Positions 33,194 through 42,416 are shown, numbered from the stretch's first letter. The stretch: 64,000 nucleotides of DNA from Myxococcales bacterium (GCA_013298625.1 JAAFIF010000031.1:21044-85043), one strand, 5' to 3'. Notes: a model not told the origin generated them from the sequence alone. A program made the numbers and translations.

Positions 33194-33874
33194 TCAGCGC
33201 GAGAGCGCCAGCGTCGGCTCGTAGCGCGCGTCGAGCAGCCAGCTTTGCTCGCAGGGGAGCGTGACGAACTGGCCAGGGCCGACGCCGATCATGTCTCGGC
33301 AGTCCGCGCCGGACACCACGGCCCAACCGACGGTCTCGCGGAGGTTGTGCAGCGCGGGCGGCCCCGTTCGCGCAGCGTCCGCGTCGGGCACGAGGTAGCT
33401 CCCGTCCGCCGCGAACGCGTCGCTCGCGTCGTACATCGCAGCGTCCAGCGGATCGCTCGCGTCGCCCGCGTCCGAGCGAGCGAGCGAGGGAAACACCCCG
33501 TCGACGCGGCCTTCGAGCACGTCGAATCGTCGCAGCGCGCAAGGGCCGAGCCCCACGCGAGGGTTCGCGGCGCGCACCGAGAGCACTTTGTCGTCGACCA
33601 GCGTGAAGCGCTGCGTCGTCGCGTCGATGGTCGCCTGCGCGCTCACGCCAGCGGACGGGATGGACCAGCGCAGTCGGCTGCTGTCCACGCGGATCTCGAC
33701 GTTGTACGCGACGGTCGTGTTGGACGAAGGAGCTCCGGCCCCGCACGAGTTGCTCGCGATCGCGCCGCGCACGGAGAAGACCGCGCCGTACCCGCCAGCG
33801 GGCGCGGTGAACAGCTCACAGCCAGAGAGCGCCAGAGAGAGGGCGACCGTGCTCGAAGCGAGGCGACGAAACAT
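33194..33874 (-). CDS. Hypothetical lipoprotein
   Basis: A 226-residue exported protein with lipobox 'LALSGC' (Cys19). The N-terminal half looks like a beta-rich domain ('NVEIRVDSSRLRWSIPS'). An Asp/Ala-rich insert ('SDAGDASDPLDAAMYDASDAFAADG') follows, then 'VVSGADCRDMIGVGPGQFVTLPCEQSWLL'. Five Cys follow the lipid Cys. No family recognised. It is convergent with the methyltransferase gene and followed on the same strand by a redoxin 76 bp upstream. Confidence 0.6.
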   Translation of the reverse strand: MFRRLASSTVALSLALSGCELFTAPAGGYGAVFSVRGAIASNSCGAGAPSSNTTVAYNVEIRVDSSRLRWSIPSAGVSAQATIDATTQRFTLVDDKVLSVRAANPRVGLGPCALRRFDVLEGRVDGVFPSLARSDAGDASDPLDAAMYDASDAFAADGSYLVPDADAARTGPPALHNLRETVGWAVVSGADCRDMIGVGPGQFVTLPCEQSWLLDARYEPTLALSR

Positions 33875-33950
33875 CGTTGGCCTCGCGCATAGCAGCGGCG
33901 ACGACGCTTCACCGAATTTGTTGCAGACGTACGGTCGACGCGAGCGGCGG

Positions 33951-34481
33951 TCAGCGCACGGGCTGATTGGCGACGAGGCGCGCGAGCTGCTGCTCGATGA
34001 CCTGGTTTTCGCTGACCGAGTAGCCCTGACGCTCGCGCACGATGGTGCCGGTGCGGTCGATCCACACGGAGAACGGCGGGCTCGCGGGCACTTGAAACTG
34101 GTTCTTCACCGCGGAGTTCTCGTCCCACACGACGGGAAAGGTGAGGCCCAGCGTACGAACTCGGTTCGGCGCGTTGCCGATGTTCTGCCCGTTGTCCATC
34201 GCGACGGCGACCACCATCAGTCGGCCGGCGTAGCGTCGGTACATTTGCTCGTAGAACGCCATCTCTTGGAGGCACGGCGCGCAGGTGGTCTCCCAGAACA
34301 GCATGACGACCGGGCGACGGCCTGCGTGATCGGCGAGGCGAAACAGGTTGCCGCGCACGCCGGTCGGCGGGCGCAGGGCGAAGGTCGGGGCGCGCGCGCC
34401 GACCGCGGCCTGGGCGGTGGGCACGCGGACCGAGAGCGAGAGCGCGGCGGCGAACATGAGCGTGCGAGCGAGCGTCTTCAT
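33951..34481 (-). CDS. TlpA-like thioredoxin-fold protein, exported
   Basis: A 176-residue periplasmic redoxin with signal peptide (ALSLSVRVPTAQA) and a TlpA/ResA-type fold. The active site is 'ETTCAPC' (CxxC, ~residue 74) in 'VVMLFWETTCAPCLQEM', the cis-Pro loop is 'ASPPFSVWIDRTG', and the insertion before it is 'VRTLGLTFPVVWDENSAVKNQF'. It likely reduces or isomerises disulfides of exported proteins, in keeping with the Cys-rich lipoproteins around. An alternative start lies three codons upstream (34490). Confidence 0.8.
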   Translation of the reverse strand: MKTLARTLMFAAALSLSVRVPTAQAAVGARAPTFALRPPTGVRGNLFRLADHAGRRPVVMLFWETTCAPCLQEMAFYEQMYRRYAGRLMVVAVAMDNGQNIGNAPNRVRTLGLTFPVVWDENSAVKNQFQVPASPPFSVWIDRTGTIVRERQGYSVSENQVIEQQLARLVANQPVR

Positions 34482-34568
34482 CACGGGCACTACGGACGTA
34501 GCAGACCCCCACTCGCATTCAAAGCCCTCGCGCGAGCTGCGCGCAGGACGATGGCGAGGCGGCGTTGG

Positions 34569-34598
34569 TTGCAGCGGGCCGAGGCTTCGCGGTATCGC
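34569..34598 (+). promoter_or_regulatory. Sigma-70-like promoter of the 34637 lipoprotein gene
   Basis: TTGCAG (34569-34574) and TATCGC (34593-34598) with 18-bp spacing, 38 bp before ATG 34637, in the divergent gap between the redoxin (minus) and lipoprotein (plus). Confidence 0.4.
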
Positions 34599-34636
34599 TC
34601 ATTGACCAACGTCCGAAGAACAAGGCCTGGTGTTCG

Positions 34637-35839
34637 ATGAACCGCTTCACGCTTCCGTTCGGGCTGATCGCAGCCTCGATTTCTGTGTTCGCCGTCGCGT
34701 GCACGACGCCTCCACCCCCGTCGCCGGACGCGTCGGACGACGCTGCGGCAGCGGACGTCGTGGTGGACACGCCCGATCCTCCGTACAACTCGCCGCTGTT
34801 CGGGCGGTGCCGAAGCAACGATGACTGTCAGGCGGGATCGACCTGCCAGACCGAGGCGGGCTCGGGCTGGTCCAACGGGTTTTGCACGCGCACGTGCACC
34901 ACGAGCCAGGACTGCGAAGCGGGGGCGAGCGCGGGGACCTTCGGCTTCTGCGGACAGCACAACGGTCAGCAGATTTGCTTGCGCGAGTGCCTCAACGGCT
35001 TCGACTGCGGCCGCGTCGGGTACACGTGTTTGCAGTACGATCCCGCGGACACGCGCGAGATGGCGCTGCGGGTGTGCCGTCCGTCGTGCACGGACACGTC
35101 GTGCGTGCAGGGGACGCGATGCAACCCGTGGACGGGCAATTGTCAGCCCACGAGCGCGACGTTTCCGCCGGCAGGGCAGGACATCGGCGAGTCGTGCACG
35201 CAGACCGGCGCGATGAACAACTGCCGCTCGGGCGACTGCGTCCCCGCGCAAAACAGCCGCGGCGTCTACACGGGGTGGAACAACGGCTACTGCAGCTCTG
35301 CCTGCACCCTCCCCTTCGGGTGGAACAGCTCGACGCTCTGGCCCGAAACCACGTTTCCTCGTGGAAACTGCCCGATGGGATCGATCTGCTTCCCCGACGG
35401 CGACCCGGGCATCGCCGAGCGCGACCCAGGCACCTGCTTTCACGAGTGCCGCTCGGACGCCGACTGCCGCGCGAACGAAGGCTACACCTGCCGCAGGACG
35501 TTTACGCGCGGCAACAATCGCCCGTTCACCTGGCAGAACGGCGTGTGCTGGCCGCGCTCGTGCGACCCCGCGCCGGGCGCGATGGACACCTGCCCCGCCA
35601 ACTTCTACTGCGAGGCGCAGCGCCGCGTGCAGGGCGGGACGACGACGACCGTCGGCGTGTGCCGCCCCGGACCGCGCCCCGTCGATCCTGGCCCCGAGCC
35701 CACGCCCGAGCCGAGCCCCGAGCCCACTGTCGAAGCGGGCGTCCCTGCAGACGCAGCGTCGGAGGCGGGCTTCGACGCAGGCCCCGACGCCGAGCCAGAC
35801 GCGAGCGAATCGGACACGTCGATCGACAGTATGGGCTGA
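34637..35839 (+). CDS. Cys-rich lipoprotein (EGF/dickkopf-like Cys modules)
   Basis: A 400-residue lipoprotein with lipobox 'FAVAC' (Cys22). It carries ~30 Cys in spaced modules: 'GRCRSNDDCQAGSTCQTEAGSGWSNGFC', 'CTTSQDCEAGASAG', 'CLNGFDCGRVGYTC', 'CSSACTLPFGWNSS' and 'CHECRSDADCRANEGYTC', then a Pro/Glu-rich and Asp/Ala-rich tail ('PGPEPTPEPSPEPTVE') likely to reach through the surface layer. The 'C.s..DC......C' spacing is common in myxobacterial surface lipoproteins. Function unknown. It heads an envelope gene group running to 42416. Confidence 0.75.
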   Translation: MNRFTLPFGLIAASISVFAVACTTPPPPSPDASDDAAAADVVVDTPDPPYNSPLFGRCRSNDDCQAGSTCQTEAGSGWSNGFCTRTCTTSQDCEAGASAGTFGFCGQHNGQQICLRECLNGFDCGRVGYTCLQYDPADTREMALRVCRPSCTDTSCVQGTRCNPWTGNCQPTSATFPPAGQDIGESCTQTGAMNNCRSGDCVPAQNSRGVYTGWNNGYCSSACTLPFGWNSSTLWPETTFPRGNCPMGSICFPDGDPGIAERDPGTCFHECRSDADCRANEGYTCRRTFTRGNNRPFTWQNGVCWPRSCDPAPGAMDTCPANFYCEAQRRVQGGTTTTVGVCRPGPRPVDPGPEPTPEPSPEPTVEAGVPADAASEAGFDAGPDAEPDASESDTSIDSMG

Positions 35840-35894
35840 TGTTCGAGCGGCAGCGTATCGCGCTGCTTCACAGCGACGTATGGACTGCGCGGCG

Positions 35895-35925
35895 TTGTCC
35901 TAACGATGGGTTCGCGCGCTAGAAT
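35895..35925 (+). promoter_or_regulatory. Promoter and RBS of the redoxin lipoprotein gene
   Basis: TTGTCC (35895-35900) and TAGAAT (35920-35925), spacing 19. GAAGGA at about 35943 precedes ATG 35960 by ~11 nt. The TAGAAT box is among the strongest -10 matches in the window. Confidence 0.45.
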
Positions 35926-35959
35926 CACGGTCACCTCTCAGCGAAGGATGCTCCACCTC

Positions 35960-36586
35960 ATGAAGATCACGCACTCACTGTTCGCTGGCGCCGCGCTCTG
36001 CGCGCTCGTCGGCGTTGGCTGCGCGCCACCTCCGGTCACGCCCATGAACGACGCAGCCGCGACGCCCGACGCCGCCGCCCCCGCAGACAGCAGCTCGCAG
36101 GCTTGCACGCCTCCCGCGCTCACCAATGAGTGCGTGATGGAGGGCTGCCAGTTCGCGCCGCTCACGCTGCCCTACTGCGACGGCAGCGGGGACTTTCGCT
36201 TCTACCAGAACAATTTCTGCTCGAACCAGCTCACCCTGGTCGTGATCGCCGCGGGGTGGTGCGTTCCCTGCCAGCAAGAAGCCGCGCAGATGCAGGACGA
36301 GATCATCTCGCGCTACGCGGGCCGCGTCCGCGTCGTGACCGTGTACGGGCAGAACGTCGCGCGCACGCCCGCCTCGCCCAACGAGTGCATGAACTGGAAG
36401 AACCGCTACAGCCTCGAGTCGGACATGGTCTACGACGCGACCGGGTTGACCCAGCGCTACTTCCCCAACATGGCCTTCCCGGCCAACATGATCATCGACC
36501 GCGAGGGCGTGATCCGGCACCGCGTGTACGGCACGAGCCAGGGTCTGCAGTCGCTCAAGGACCAGATCGACGGACTGCTGCAGTAG
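35960..36586 (+). CDS. Lipid-anchored TlpA-like redoxin
   Basis: A 208-residue lipoprotein with lipobox 'LVGVGC' (Cys21), an Ala/Asp linker and a thioredoxin-like domain with active site 'WCVPC' (in 'VVIAAGWCVPCQQEAAQMQDE', ~residue 99), 'VVTVYGQN' and the cis-Pro loop 'MAFPANMIIDREG'. It differs from the 33951 redoxin by its lipid anchor, so it is held at a membrane. Being between a Cys-rich lipoprotein and an outer-membrane protein, it may keep their Cys in the right state. Confidence 0.8.
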   Translation: MKITHSLFAGAALCALVGVGCAPPPVTPMNDAAATPDAAAPADSSSQACTPPALTNECVMEGCQFAPLTLPYCDGSGDFRFYQNNFCSNQLTLVVIAAGWCVPCQQEAAQMQDEIISRYAGRVRVVTVYGQNVARTPASPNECMNWKNRYSLESDMVYDATGLTQRYFPNMAFPANMIIDREGVIRHRVYGTSQGLQSLKDQIDGLLQ

Positions 36587-36598
36587 CGCCGAACGCGG

Positions 36599-36604
36599 TA
36601 GCGT
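36599..36604 (+). promoter_or_regulatory. Candidate -10 (TAGCGT), near-leaderless start
   Basis: TAGCGT ends 10 nt before the GTG start at 36615, with no Shine-Dalgarno between. The same hexamer with the same 10-nt gap precedes the gene at 55962. Confidence 0.3.
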
Positions 36605-36614
36605 CGCTGGTGTT

Positions 36615-38555
36615 GTGACTCTTCGCCACCGCACCGCGCTCGCCGCTGTCCTCGCTGCTTCGCTCATGGGGGTCGCGTCTTCGGCAGACGCACAAGTGAA
36701 CTTCCGACTGCCGGGCCTCGGCCCGACGTCGTTTACGTTCACCAACACGAGCCTGCTCACCTGGCGGCGCTCGAACTTCGACTCGATCACGGCCGACGAC
36801 AACCTGCTGTCGTTCACCGAGCGATTCGACTCGCAGTTCACCGCGCCGCCGTGGCGACTGCAGGTGCGGCTCGACGCGTTTCTGCCGGGCCTCCTCGCGC
36901 CGAGCGCGACGATGGGCGCGCCGCCGATGCCCCCGACGTTTTGCTACACGGGCGCGATGGCCATGCCCACCTGCCCAGGAACGCTGCACTGGGACGTGCG
37001 CCTCGAGCGCGTCGCGCTCTCGTACTCGGGCGAGAGCGTCAGCTTCGACCTCGGCGACTTCTACGCCGCCATCGGCCGCGGGCTCGTGCTCTCGCTGCGC
37101 AAAGTCGACCCGCTCGGCACCGACACCACCGTCCGCGGCGCCAACGTCCAAGCCGAGCTCGATCGCTTCACGCTCCGCGCGATGGTCGGCTACCTCAACC
37201 CGCAGAACCTCGATCCCCTCACGCTCGTCACGGTGCACGACTACGGCGACGCGCTCGCGCTCGGAAACGCCACCGCGCGAACAGCGCCGGATTTTCTCGG
37301 CGGTGTCGACCGCATGGGCGCCTTCGACGCGCTCGCGCGATTGGGTGAGAACAACGACGTCGAAGTGGGGCTCGCCGCGGCGCGCGTGCACTTTCCCGAG
37401 AGCATGGCGCGCGAGGCCTTCGTCGACACGTTTGGCTATCGCATGGCGGTGCCCTCGCTGCTCGACGGCGCGCTCTCGCTCTACGGTGAGGTCGTGGGAC
37501 TGCGTCGCTCGACCAACGAGTTCGCCACGCGCTCGTCTGGGGGCGATGTCACGCGCACGGAGCTCCTGCGCAATCCGCTGCAATTCGGCCGGGCGATCTA
37601 CCTCTCGGCGCAGGTCAACGTGGGCAACCTCTCGGCGCAGCTCGAGTTCAAAGACTACGTGAACTTCTTGCTCTCGCCCGACGGCGGCGGAGGCGCGCTG
37701 CGCCGCATCTACAACAACGCTCCGCCGCTCGAGCGCGAAGACGTCCAGTTTCGATCGAACTCCAACACGCGCGGCGCGCTCGCGCGCGTGGAGTACGCGT
37801 TTCGACCGAGCCCGTGGGTCGGCGGGCTCACGCTGGTCGGCTCTGGCTTCACCGAGAGCAACGGACCCGATCCATGGGACCCCTCGGGCTTCGGCGTCGC
37901 GCACGGCTACGTCACGCTGCGACGCAACGTCGATGGCGCGGACTACGCGACGCCCACCACCGTGGGCACCGCGACCGCCGCCGCGCGGCCCGCGGGCGCC
38001 TCGTGGCTGCTCGTCGCCAACGCTGGCTATCGCATGGAGTTCATCGGCAGTCGCCGAGGGCCGGGCTGTCGCACGGGCAACGAGCGCGACGGCTGCCGCG
38101 AGGCGTACGCGCCCGATTGGCACATCGCGCACGCGGACATCGACGTGGCGTTTCCGCTCGCGCCCAACCACGCGATCGACGTGAAGGTCGACGGCCGGCT
38201 CGAGACGCGGTGGGACGACTTCTTGCTCGACCGCGCGGGGACGCGCGCGGGGTACTACACGTTCTTCCGCGGCGGCGTGGTCGCGAGCTACTCGTACCAA
38301 GATCGCCTGCAAATCTCCGGTCTCTTTCGCGTCGACACGACCAACGCCGCGAAGTTTCTCGACGGTCAACCGACGGACGGGACCGCGCCGCCCACGGTGT
38401 TTCCTGGCGGCGAAGTGCGCTGGATGTTCACGCCCGGCAACGTGCTGCGCGTGTTCGGCGGAATGACCGCGGGCGGAAGGCTCTGCACCGGCGGCGTGTG
38501 CAGGGATGTTCCGCCGTTTCAGGGCGCGCTAGCGGAGTTGATTCTCCGCGTGTGA
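36615..38555 (+). CDS. Outer-membrane beta-barrel-like protein (DUF6029-type)
   Basis: A 646-residue exported protein with signal peptide (LAAVLAASLMGVASSADA) and a mature part full of alternating amphipathic strands ('FTNTSLLTWRRSNFDSITADDNLLSFTERFDSQF', 'VALSYSGESVSFDLGDFYAAIGRGLVLSLRK', 'VSAQVNVGNLSAQLEFKDY'), as in outer-membrane barrels. 'DFYAAIGRGLVLSLRKVD' and 'LSAQLEFKDY' recall the DUF6029 family; that is pattern memory. Only a few Cys. Start GTG 36615. It probably forms an outer-membrane barrel that works with the neighbouring lipoproteins. Confidence 0.7.
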   Translation: MTLRHRTALAAVLAASLMGVASSADAQVNFRLPGLGPTSFTFTNTSLLTWRRSNFDSITADDNLLSFTERFDSQFTAPPWRLQVRLDAFLPGLLAPSATMGAPPMPPTFCYTGAMAMPTCPGTLHWDVRLERVALSYSGESVSFDLGDFYAAIGRGLVLSLRKVDPLGTDTTVRGANVQAELDRFTLRAMVGYLNPQNLDPLTLVTVHDYGDALALGNATARTAPDFLGGVDRMGAFDALARLGENNDVEVGLAAARVHFPESMAREAFVDTFGYRMAVPSLLDGALSLYGEVVGLRRSTNEFATRSSGGDVTRTELLRNPLQFGRAIYLSAQVNVGNLSAQLEFKDYVNFLLSPDGGGGALRRIYNNAPPLEREDVQFRSNSNTRGALARVEYAFRPSPWVGGLTLVGSGFTESNGPDPWDPSGFGVAHGYVTLRRNVDGADYATPTTVGTATAAARPAGASWLLVANAGYRMEFIGSRRGPGCRTGNERDGCREAYAPDWHIAHADIDVAFPLAPNHAIDVKVDGRLETRWDDFLLDRAGTRAGYYTFFRGGVVASYSYQDRLQISGLFRVDTTNAAKFLDGQPTDGTAPPTVFPGGEVRWMFTPGNVLRVFGGMTAGGRLCTGGVCRDVPPFQGALAELILRV

Positions 38556-38568
38556 CAATCCGCAGGCC

Positions 38569-41016
38569 ATGATGCCTGTGCGTTTGCGTGATTGGTCTCG
38601 GTTGCTTTCTTCCCGTCGAAACAGCGCTCAACGAGCGGTGCTGGCCGCGTGCGTCGCCGCCGTCGCCGTTGCCTCGACAGGCTGTACCGTCGGTCGCTCC
38701 GTGCTGGGCGGCCCGCTCGACGAAGACAGCGGCGCAGGAATGGACAGCGACATGTCCATGGACGCCGCCGCCGACGCGATGATGCAACCCGACGCGCGCC
38801 CAGGCTGCACGTCGGACACGCAGTGCCGCGCCGATCAGTTCTGCGACACGCGCACGGGCCAGTGCGCGCCCGGGTGCTCGCGTGACGAAGCGTGCTCCGG
38901 CGAGACGCCTCGCTGCAACCTGATGACCCACACGTGCGTCCCGTGCGTGACCGACATGCACTGCCCCGCCGGCAGCGTGTGCCGAGGCAATCGATGCGTG
39001 ATGGGCTGCTCGGCGACGCAGCCGTGCGCGATGGGCCAGACGTGCTGCACCGACGCGTGCATCGACACGCAGAGCAACGCGGCCAACTGCGGCGGCTGCG
39101 GGATGGGCTGCACCGTCGCCAACGCCGAGCCCACGTGCACGATGGGCCGATGCGCGGTCGGTCGTTGCTCGGGCAGCTTCGGTGATTGCGACAACAGCGC
39201 GGCCAACGGCTGCGAGACGGACACGCAGACCGCCGCCGCGCACTGCGGACGCTGCGGCAACCCCTGCCCTGTCCCGCCCAACGCGACCGCCACGTGCGCC
39301 GAGGGGATGTGCGGCTTCACGTGCAACACGGGGTTCGCCGACTGCAACATGAACGCGGCGGACGGCTGCGAGGTCGACACACGCTCGACCGTCGCGAACT
39401 GCGGCCGCTGCGGCAACATGTGCAACGTCGCCAACGGCACCGCCGCGTGCACGATGGGCGCTTGCTCGGTGGCGGCGTGCAACGCGGGCTTCGCCAACTG
39501 CGACAACATCGACGCCAACGGCTGCGAGGTGAACACCCGCGGCGACGTCAACAACTGCGGCGGCTGCTCGCGCGTGTGCGGGATCTTGGCCAACAGCACG
39601 CCCGGCTGCGCCAACGGCGTCTGCGGGATCGGCGCCTGCAACGCGGGCTTCGCTGACTGCAACATGAACGCGACCGACGGCTGCGAGGTCGACACGCGAA
39701 CGAGCGCGAACCACTGCGGCGCTTGCGGGCGCGCGTGCAACCTCGCCAACGCCGTGAGCGACTGCACGATGGGTGCCTGCCGACTCGTGCGCTGCAATCC
39801 AGGCTTCGCCGACTGCGACGGCAATCCTCTCAACGGCTGCGAGACCAACCTCAACACGGACATCGACAACTGCAGCCGCTGCGGCAACGTCTGCCCCGTT
39901 CCGCCCGGCGGCGCGGCCGCGTGCAACGCGGGCGTGTGCGGCGTTGGAACCTGCGCGCGACCGCTCGCGGACTGCAACATGAACTCCGCCGACGGCTGCG
40001 AGGTCAACACGGACACCAACGTCAACCACTGCGGCTCGTGCAACGCGCCGTGCTCGCGGCCGGCCAACGCGACCGCGGGGTGCATGGGCGGCGCGTGCGG
40101 AATCGGGACGTGCAACTCGGGCTTCGCCGACTGCAACGGCAACGCGGGAGACGGCTGCGAGACCAACATCGCCAACGACCCGCGCAACTGCGGCGCGTGC
40201 GGCCGCGTGTGCGCTTCGCTCCCCAACGCGAGCTCGGGGTGCAGCGTCGGGATGTGCGGCATCGGCGCGTGCGGCGCGGGCTTCGCGGACTGCGATCGCG
40301 TCATCGCCAACGGCTGCGAGGTCGCCCTCGCGACGAGCAACACGCACTGCGGGATGTGCGGCAACACGTGCACGGGCGGCCAGAGCTGCGTGGGCGGCGC
40401 GTGCCAGTGCCCCGCGGGTCAGTCGCTCTGCGCGGGCGTGTGCACGGCGACCGCCACGGACACGCGCAACTGCGGAGCCTGCGGACGAGCGTGCGCGGTC
40501 GGGCAGATGTGCGTCTCGGGCTCGTGCCAGTGCGCGCCCGGACAGACGCTGTGCGGCACGACCTGCGTCGACGCGCAGAACGACGTGCGCAACTGCGGGG
40601 CCTGCGGACGCGCGTGCGCCGTCGATCAAGCGTGCGTGATGGGCGCGTGCATCGGGACCGGGCAGCTGCGGTTCACGGCGACGTGGTCGCTCGCGGCGGA
40701 CATCGATCTGCACATCGTTCCGCCGTGCGGGACGGAGATCTACTACTCGAACAGACTCGCGTGCGGCGGCGAGCTCGACCGCGACGACACGACCGGAACG
40801 GGCCCCGAGAACGTCTTCTGGGCCAGCGGCGCCGCGTCGGGCGGCTATCTCGTCTGCGCGGTCCCGTACCGCGTCAGCGGCGCGACGACGGTGACCGTCA
40901 ACGTGGTGCGCGGCGGCGCGACGGTGCGGACCTTCACGCGCACGTACAGCGCGAGCACCGGTAATCAAGCGTGCACCGCGGCGTCGCCGTCGTACCTCGG
41001 CACGTTCACGTTCTGA
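38569..41016 (+). CDS. Cys-rich repeat lipoprotein with C-terminal YfaP/DUF2135-like domain
   Basis: An 815-residue lipoprotein with lipobox 'VASTGC' (Cys39). After a linker and dickkopf-like Cys modules ('CTSDTQCRADQFC') come about eleven tandem units of ~45 residues. The consensus is 'GF.DC(N/D)xN..(D/N)GCE(V/T)(D/N)T.T...(N/H)CG.CG..C...NA...C..G.CG...C'; eight are full 'GCE' units and three are shorter. The last ~120 residues, beginning 'LRFTATWSLAADIDLHIVPPCGTEIYYSN', look like a YfaP/DUF2135 beta domain. ATG 38569 is followed directly by a second ATG. GACAAT ends 9 nt upstream. Likely a long rod-like surface fibre held by disulfides. Confidence 0.8.
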   Translation: MMPVRLRDWSRLLSSRRNSAQRAVLAACVAAVAVASTGCTVGRSVLGGPLDEDSGAGMDSDMSMDAAADAMMQPDARPGCTSDTQCRADQFCDTRTGQCAPGCSRDEACSGETPRCNLMTHTCVPCVTDMHCPAGSVCRGNRCVMGCSATQPCAMGQTCCTDACIDTQSNAANCGGCGMGCTVANAEPTCTMGRCAVGRCSGSFGDCDNSAANGCETDTQTAAAHCGRCGNPCPVPPNATATCAEGMCGFTCNTGFADCNMNAADGCEVDTRSTVANCGRCGNMCNVANGTAACTMGACSVAACNAGFANCDNIDANGCEVNTRGDVNNCGGCSRVCGILANSTPGCANGVCGIGACNAGFADCNMNATDGCEVDTRTSANHCGACGRACNLANAVSDCTMGACRLVRCNPGFADCDGNPLNGCETNLNTDIDNCSRCGNVCPVPPGGAAACNAGVCGVGTCARPLADCNMNSADGCEVNTDTNVNHCGSCNAPCSRPANATAGCMGGACGIGTCNSGFADCNGNAGDGCETNIANDPRNCGACGRVCASLPNASSGCSVGMCGIGACGAGFADCDRVIANGCEVALATSNTHCGMCGNTCTGGQSCVGGACQCPAGQSLCAGVCTATATDTRNCGACGRACAVGQMCVSGSCQCAPGQTLCGTTCVDAQNDVRNCGACGRACAVDQACVMGACIGTGQLRFTATWSLAADIDLHIVPPCGTEIYYSNRLACGGELDRDDTTGTGPENVFWASGAASGGYLVCAVPYRVSGATTVTVNVVRGGATVRTFTRTYSASTGNQACTAASPSYLGTFTF
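39055..40640 (+). repeat. Cys-rich tandem repeats (~135 bp units)
   Basis: About eleven coding repeats centred on 'NCG.CG..C'. The DNA unit is ~135-144 bp, with recurring AACTGCGGC and GGCTGCGAG strings. Repeat number could vary between strains. Confidence 0.8.
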
Positions 41017-41036
41017 GCGCGCGAGAGATCGAACCC

Positions 41037-42416
41037 ATGAAACTCAGCAAGATCACCCTCGCCTTCGCGGCGCCCGTCGCGCTGGCCGCGCTCACGTTCG
41101 CAGAGCGCAGCGACGCGCAAGTGCTCCAGCGCTTCGCCCTTCGCGGCGAGCTCGGCGCCGGCACCATGCTGTCCGACCACCAGCGCACGGTGCTCGGGTA
41201 CGACTCGGTTCACGTTCAAGCCAACGCGCGGCTCGCGTTCAACGTGATCGACATGCTCTCGTTGCAGCTCTCGCTCAGCAACGGGTTCTTCTTCTCGTCC
41301 CGCGCGGGGCTCGACATGGGAAGGACCCTCGCGCTGCAGGGGGGCCTTCGCTTCGAGCCCATGCTCGGCCGCGTCGGCCGCCTCTGGATCGACGGAAACT
41401 TCGGCTTCTTTCTCACCGGAGACGACCGACGCTTCGGCCTCGACGCGGGCCTCGGCTTCGAGTTTCAAGCGACGCGGTGGCTCGGGATCGGTCCGTACGC
41501 GCGGTATCACCACGTCACGCAGGACCCGCAGAATCTGCACCCGCAAGACGCGATGTACTGGAGCGGTGGAGTCTCATTTTCGCTGAGAGTTCCTGCGGCA
41601 GAAGCGCGCCCGGTCGAGACGCCGCCCGCACAGCCGGTGGACACCGACGGCGACACGGTCTTCGACCCCGATGACCAGTGCCCGTCGGTGCCGATGGGCG
41701 CGCACCCCGACCCCGCGCGCCGCGGCTGTCCGCTCGGTGATCGCGATCGCGACGGCGTGCTCGACCCCGAAGACCAGTGCGTCGATCAGCCGCAAGGAGA
41801 GCACCCCGACCCCGCGCGCCGCGGCTGCCCCGACGGCGATGCGGACAACGACACCGTGCTCAACGCTCAGGACCAGTGCCGTGATGTTCCGCAAGGTGAT
41901 CGCCCGGACCCGCAGCGCGCGGGCTGCCCGATCGCAGACCGCGACAACGACTCGGTCCCAGACGCGACCGATCACTGCCCAGATCAGCCCGGCGCGCCGA
42001 GCGCGGACCCCAATCGCAACGGCTGCCCCGGCCTCGTGCGCGTGCAAAACGGGATGATCCAGATCCTCGCGCCCGTGTACTTCGCCACCAACCGCGACAC
42101 GATCTTGCGCAGGAGCTTTCCTGTGCTCGACGCCGTTGTCGACGCGATCCGCGCGTCGAACGAGATCCGTCGCGTGAGCGTCGAAGGGCACACGGACGAC
42201 GTCGGACCGGACGAGCGCAACCAGAACCTCTCGCAGCGCCGCGCGTGGAGCGTGGTCGAGTACATCCACGGGCACGGCGTCGAGGCGTCGCGCTTGCGCG
42301 CGCAGGGCTTCGGCGAGACACGACCGCTGCGGCCGATCGAGCGACTGCGAGGACGCGCACTTCGCGACGCGCGCGCGCAGAATCGGCGCGTCGAGTTTCG
42401 CATCGTCTCCGAGTAG
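41037..42416 (+). CDS. OmpA-family protein with beta-barrel, TSP3 calcium repeats and peptidoglycan-binding domain
   Basis: A 459-residue outer-membrane protein. It has a signal peptide ending at 'FAERSDAQ' and then an N-terminal barrel (about residues 25-190; 'GGLRFEPMLGRVGRLWIDGNFGFFLTGDDRRFGLDAGLGFEF'). Four thrombospondin-type-3 repeats follow ('DTDGDTVFDPDDQCPSVP', ~205-335) with Asp-rich Ca-binding loops and paired Cys. The OmpA C-terminal domain has 'IQILAPVYFATNRDTI' and 'RVSVEGHTDDVGPDERNQNLSQRRA', with the Asp/Arg that bind diaminopimelate. It anchors the outer membrane to peptidoglycan. Confidence 0.9.
   Translation: MKLSKITLAFAAPVALAALTFAERSDAQVLQRFALRGELGAGTMLSDHQRTVLGYDSVHVQANARLAFNVIDMLSLQLSLSNGFFFSSRAGLDMGRTLALQGGLRFEPMLGRVGRLWIDGNFGFFLTGDDRRFGLDAGLGFEFQATRWLGIGPYARYHHVTQDPQNLHPQDAMYWSGGVSFSLRVPAAEARPVETPPAQPVDTDGDTVFDPDDQCPSVPMGAHPDPARRGCPLGDRDRDGVLDPEDQCVDQPQGEHPDPARRGCPDGDADNDTVLNAQDQCRDVPQGDRPDPQRAGCPIADRDNDSVPDATDHCPDQPGAPSADPNRNGCPGLVRVQNGMIQILAPVYFATNRDTILRRSFPVLDAVVDAIRASNEIRRVSVEGHTDDVGPDERNQNLSQRRAWSVVEYIHGHGVEASRLRAQGFGETRPLRPIERLRGRALRDARAQNRRVEFRIVSE
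41641..42035 (+). repeat. TSP3 repeats
   Basis: Four ~37-residue Asp-rich units, each 'D.D.D.V.D..D.CP..P....PDP.R.GCP', linking barrel and OmpA domain. Confidence 0.8.
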
